Part shown: piece after piece, positions 5,617 through 7,749 of the stretch
Numbering within the stretch: the first letter of the stretch is position 1
How the letters are laid out: each line of letters starts with the position of its first letter
Origin: an uncultured Clostridia bacterium
GTDB taxonomy: Bacteria > Bacillota > Clostridia > Oscillospirales > CAG-272
Direction of reading: 5' to 3'
DNA: 7,749 nucleotides
Assembly (NCBI GenBank): GCA_904501765.1
Contig: CAJGCM010000104.1
Span: 1 to 7,749 of the forward strand
Program-made: the position numbers and the translations under genes
The notes under the pieces: generated by a model
What the model was told of the DNA's origin: nothing
Seen by the model: the letters and a program-made list of their open reading frames with translations, nothing else
The model's database searches: none

Positions 5617-7545
5617 TTATTTAGTGGGAAGCCAAGCCGCAATATCGCTCTTCCAATCCTTGCCTGCGGAGGCATAGTCCACAAGGCAGAAGGGCTTGCC
5701 TTCTTCGTCTTTAAATTCAAGCTTAAGCAGCTCGCCACAGTCGGGCGTGAGCTTTTTGGCAACGATTTTTCCCTCATCTTTAGCAAAGCTGAATACAGAA
5801 TCTGCCGCCTTTGAGCGGGAGGAATCTGCCGCAAGAACTATGGGACCTCGCTCAAGGCAGATGTAATCGTCAAATTCCGGGCTATGGTAAATCTTCGTTG
5901 CCTTTGCAAAGTGCCAACCGTTCTCAGAACCTGTCATATCGGTATAAACGGTATCCTCAACCCAAGTCTGTGGGTAAATCTCTCTTATAGGCATATCGAA
6001 GCTTACGCAAATAATATTTTCCTTAGTGTAATCGGGACGGAACGTTATGAATCCATCCTTTATTTCATAATCGATATCGCACTCAACAAAGGGAATCTGC
6101 GCCCAGGCGGGAAATCTGAGCTTGAATACACCCTCGCTCACATTGTCGTATGTAAGCTTAATTTCCACATTTCCTTCAGCAGGATAGGCACCACTTACCA
6201 ACACCTTAACAGAGCCGTTACCAAGCTTTACCGTGTCCTCTCCTCTATCGAAGAAAGAGAGAGTTATTCCATCCTTGCCGCAAAGCAGACGGTGAGCGGC
6301 GTAAATTCCGATTCCTACCGAGCCTATGCAAGCGCAGCAGCCGTAATAGCTTCCGTCTTCTAACATCTGGTTTCCGCCGACACCAATCCCACGTCTGCCG
6401 GGAGTCAGGGGGCTGTAACTGTCAAAGGGCATAAAGGAGGGTACGATTGTATCATAGGTAGGAGTACCTGCCCATTTCACCCACATCCAGTCGCTCTCGC
6501 TCTTCTCATAGTTTATAGCGCCAAGGTATGCGTTGTAAAAGCTCTTTTCTATCGCATCGGCAAAGCGGCGGTCTCCTGTGAGTCGGTAGAGGGTTGCACA
6601 ATATTTCATCCAGGTAACCGTTACGCAGGTTTCCATCTCGCGCTTTCCTCTGTGGGCGGTCTGCGTGTATCTTGAGTGGTCAAGAAGCTCGTGGGTGCAG
6701 CCGAGAGAGCCGATAACGCTTACGTCGGACTCAAGAATGGCAAGTCCGTAATTTATAGCAGCGGTCTTATACTTCTCGATACCAGTTACTGAATAATAGG
6801 CAATAAGACCTTCAAAGCAGGAGGTCACCTCGTATGCCTTAGCGACTCCGTATTGATATGGCATAAGCTTGTTCTCGTAGGCTAACTCAAAGATATTGAC
6901 ACCCTCTGCTCCGCCGCACTCAACGATATAGGTAGAGAAGTCCAGGTATCTCTTCTCCCCCGTCAGCTTATATAGCCATACCATAGGCTCAAGAATAGAA
7001 GAGGAATTTACGCCAAACCAAGAGGAGGAGGCTCTCGTAATTTCAATCTTGCCCCGTCCTATGCGCTCTACTATATAATCTGCCGCAGCCTTAGTAAAAG
7101 CAATAATTTTCTCTTTCACACTCTCGTCCTTGCAAATATCGTAAAAATAAAGCATACCTAAGAGCACGTATTTTCTGCACCATATATCCCAGCCACAGAA
7201 CTCTGCGCCTCTTTCGTAGGTGGAGACTCTGCCGTCTTCCTCTGCTACCGTCATCATATCAAGCACGGTTGCCAAGAGCGTGTTATAGAGCGACTCGCTC
7301 CTCGTATAATGATAAACGGATACCGCTCCTCGCATCATTTTGCCCCAATATTCGCCTCTCCAGGCGAGGGTGGGCGCATCGGGCTGAATTCTGAACTGAT
7401 TTACAAACTGCCTCCAGAGCTTTTTGTCAAGAAGCTGCTCCTTTTGCAGAAATTCAGCCGCAGTACCGGCTACGCCGCCTATTTTTGAGTGGCTATGCGC
7501 TACGTAAAGCTCCTCAAAGCTATCCTCTTTTGCCAAAAATTCCAT
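5617..7545 (-). CDS. DUF1680 / GH127-type beta-L-arabinofuranosidase-like glycoside hydrolase
   Basis: A 642-residue protein of the DUF1680 superfamily, whose characterised GH127 members release beta-L-arabinofuranose with a zinc-bound cysteine nucleophile. The N-terminal (alpha/alpha)6 part has WRGEYWGKMMRG (62-73) and GWDIWCRKYVLLG (118-130), both typical. The zinc site is visible as E305-T-C307 and the Cys403-Cys404 pair, so the four Glu/Cys ligands and nucleophile are kept. Glu286 in THELLDH is a candidate acid/base. The residues after the pair read ACIGS rather than the common PPN, hinting at a different subfamily and substrate. The C-terminal half is beta-rich. There is no signal peptide, which suggests an intracellular enzyme. 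The start lies 9 nt after the upstream dehydrogenase stop; its AGGAG overlaps that TAG, indicating translational coupling. The superfamily is secure; the sugar specificity is not. Confidence 0.88.
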   Translation of the reverse strand: MEFLAKEDSFEELYVAHSHSKIGGVAGTAAEFLQKEQLLDKKLWRQFVNQFRIQPDAPTLAWRGEYWGKMMRGAVSVYHYTRSESLYNTLLATVLDMMTVAEEDGRVSTYERGAEFCGWDIWCRKYVLLGMLYFYDICKDESVKEKIIAFTKAAADYIVERIGRGKIEITRASSSWFGVNSSSILEPMVWLYKLTGEKRYLDFSTYIVECGGAEGVNIFELAYENKLMPYQYGVAKAYEVTSCFEGLIAYYSVTGIEKYKTAAINYGLAILESDVSVIGSLGCTHELLDHSRYTQTAHRGKREMETCVTVTWMKYCATLYRLTGDRRFADAIEKSFYNAYLGAINYEKSESDWMWVKWAGTPTYDTIVPSFMPFDSYSPLTPGRRGIGVGGNQMLEDGSYYGCCACIGSVGIGIYAAHRLLCGKDGITLSFFDRGEDTVKLGNGSVKVLVSGAYPAEGNVEIKLTYDNVSEGVFKLRFPAWAQIPFVECDIDYEIKDGFITFRPDYTKENIICVSFDMPIREIYPQTWVEDTVYTDMTGSENGWHFAKATKIYHSPEFDDYICLERGPIVLAADSSRSKAADSVFSFAKDEGKIVAKKLTPDCGELLKLEFKDEEGKPFCLVDYASAGKDWKSDIAAWLPTK

Positions 7546-7554
7546 AACTATCTC

Positions 7555-7749
7555 CTATATTTCCCCGGTCAAGCCCAGATCGAAAATCAATCTTGATATA
7601 ACGTATTTATCTCTTATATCTCTCGTTGCGGATATAACAGTCGGCAATATGCTGCCGTCAAGCCCTGCTTCATCCGGTGAGGTGGGGAGTCCTATTTTAT
7701 TGTAAAACTCACGCATTTTGTCAAGGCTCGGCAAGCCCTCGATAACCGA
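7555..7749 (-). CDS. C-terminal part of an AraM/EgsA-like sn-glycerol-1-phosphate dehydrogenase
   Basis: Only the last 64 codons and the TAG stop (7555-7557) are in the window; the gene enters from the right edge. The tail reads LPSLDKMREFYNKIGLPTSP, then an ISATRDIRDKYVISRLIFDLGL-type ending. This matches the C-terminal helices of AraM/EgsA-like members of the iron/zinc-containing alcohol dehydrogenase superfamily, with a KxGxPTxPxE segment, an AKEIRDRYT-like helix and a final LxDLGL. Such enzymes interconvert dihydroxyacetone phosphate and sn-glycerol 1-phosphate with NAD(P)H in the cytoplasm. Catalytic and metal-binding residues lie outside the window, so activity cannot be judged. It is the first visible gene of the operon and its stop overlaps the ribosome-binding site of the next. 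Another iron-type alcohol dehydrogenase is the main alternative. Confidence 0.7.
   Translation of the reverse strand, partial: SVIEGLPSLDKMREFYNKIGLPTSPDEAGLDGSILPTVISATRDIRDKYVISRLIFDLGLTGEI

Noticed and set aside
1..7749. CRISPR arrays, insertion sequences, tRNA or rRNA genes, prophage parts
   Set aside because: No regularly spaced repeats, transposase-like frames, terminal inverted repeats or recognisable tRNA/rRNA segments were seen on reading both strands.

Overview
The window reads as part of a chromosome of an anaerobic, low- to mid-GC Bacillota (Clostridia-like, possibly gut-associated). The grounds are strong AGGAG ribosome-binding sites, sigma-A type -35/-10 boxes, an oxygen-sensitive class III ribonucleotide reductase, a NrdR-box pair, and glycan-processing genes without signal peptides. 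No match was computed, so the taxonomic guess is inference. All genes that can be supported lie on the minus strand; long open frames on the plus strand are antisense shadows.

Read in transcription order (from high to low coordinates), the window holds: (1) the last 64 codons of an AraM/EgsA-like sn-glycerol-1-phosphate dehydrogenase (7555-7749); (2) a DUF1680/GH127-type beta-L-arabinofuranosidase-like protein (5617-7545), 9 nt downstream; (3) a glycerophosphodiester phosphodiesterase-family protein (4877-5602), 14 nt downstream; (4) a 233-nt gap with a weak terminator-like hairpin, a palindrome and a good sigma-A promoter; (5) a polysaccharide lyase family 8-type enzyme without signal peptide (2787-4643), closed by a strong hairpin terminator (2721-2771); (6) a gene-free control region of about 640 nt; and (7) nrdD, the anaerobic ribonucleoside-triphosphate reductase, cut by the window start just after its glycyl-radical motif (1-2150).

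The first four genes look like one catabolic locus: a lyase for uronate-containing glycan, a zinc/cysteine arabinofuranosidase-like hydrolase, a phosphodiesterase and a glycerol-phosphate dehydrogenase, all apparently cytoplasmic. A plausible but unproven reading is intracellular breakdown of imported oligosaccharides that carry uronic acid, arabinofuranose (or a similar sugar) and perhaps glycerol-phosphate.

The nrdD control region is the most structured non-coding part. A perfect TTGACA/TATAAT promoter is covered by two NrdR boxes set 31 bp apart. Upstream lies a duplicated 18-bp semi-palindrome of unknown meaning. Downstream is a leader of about 255 nt with nested complementary stems, two competing pairings and a 62-codon upstream open frame that ends inside the nrdD ribosome-binding region.
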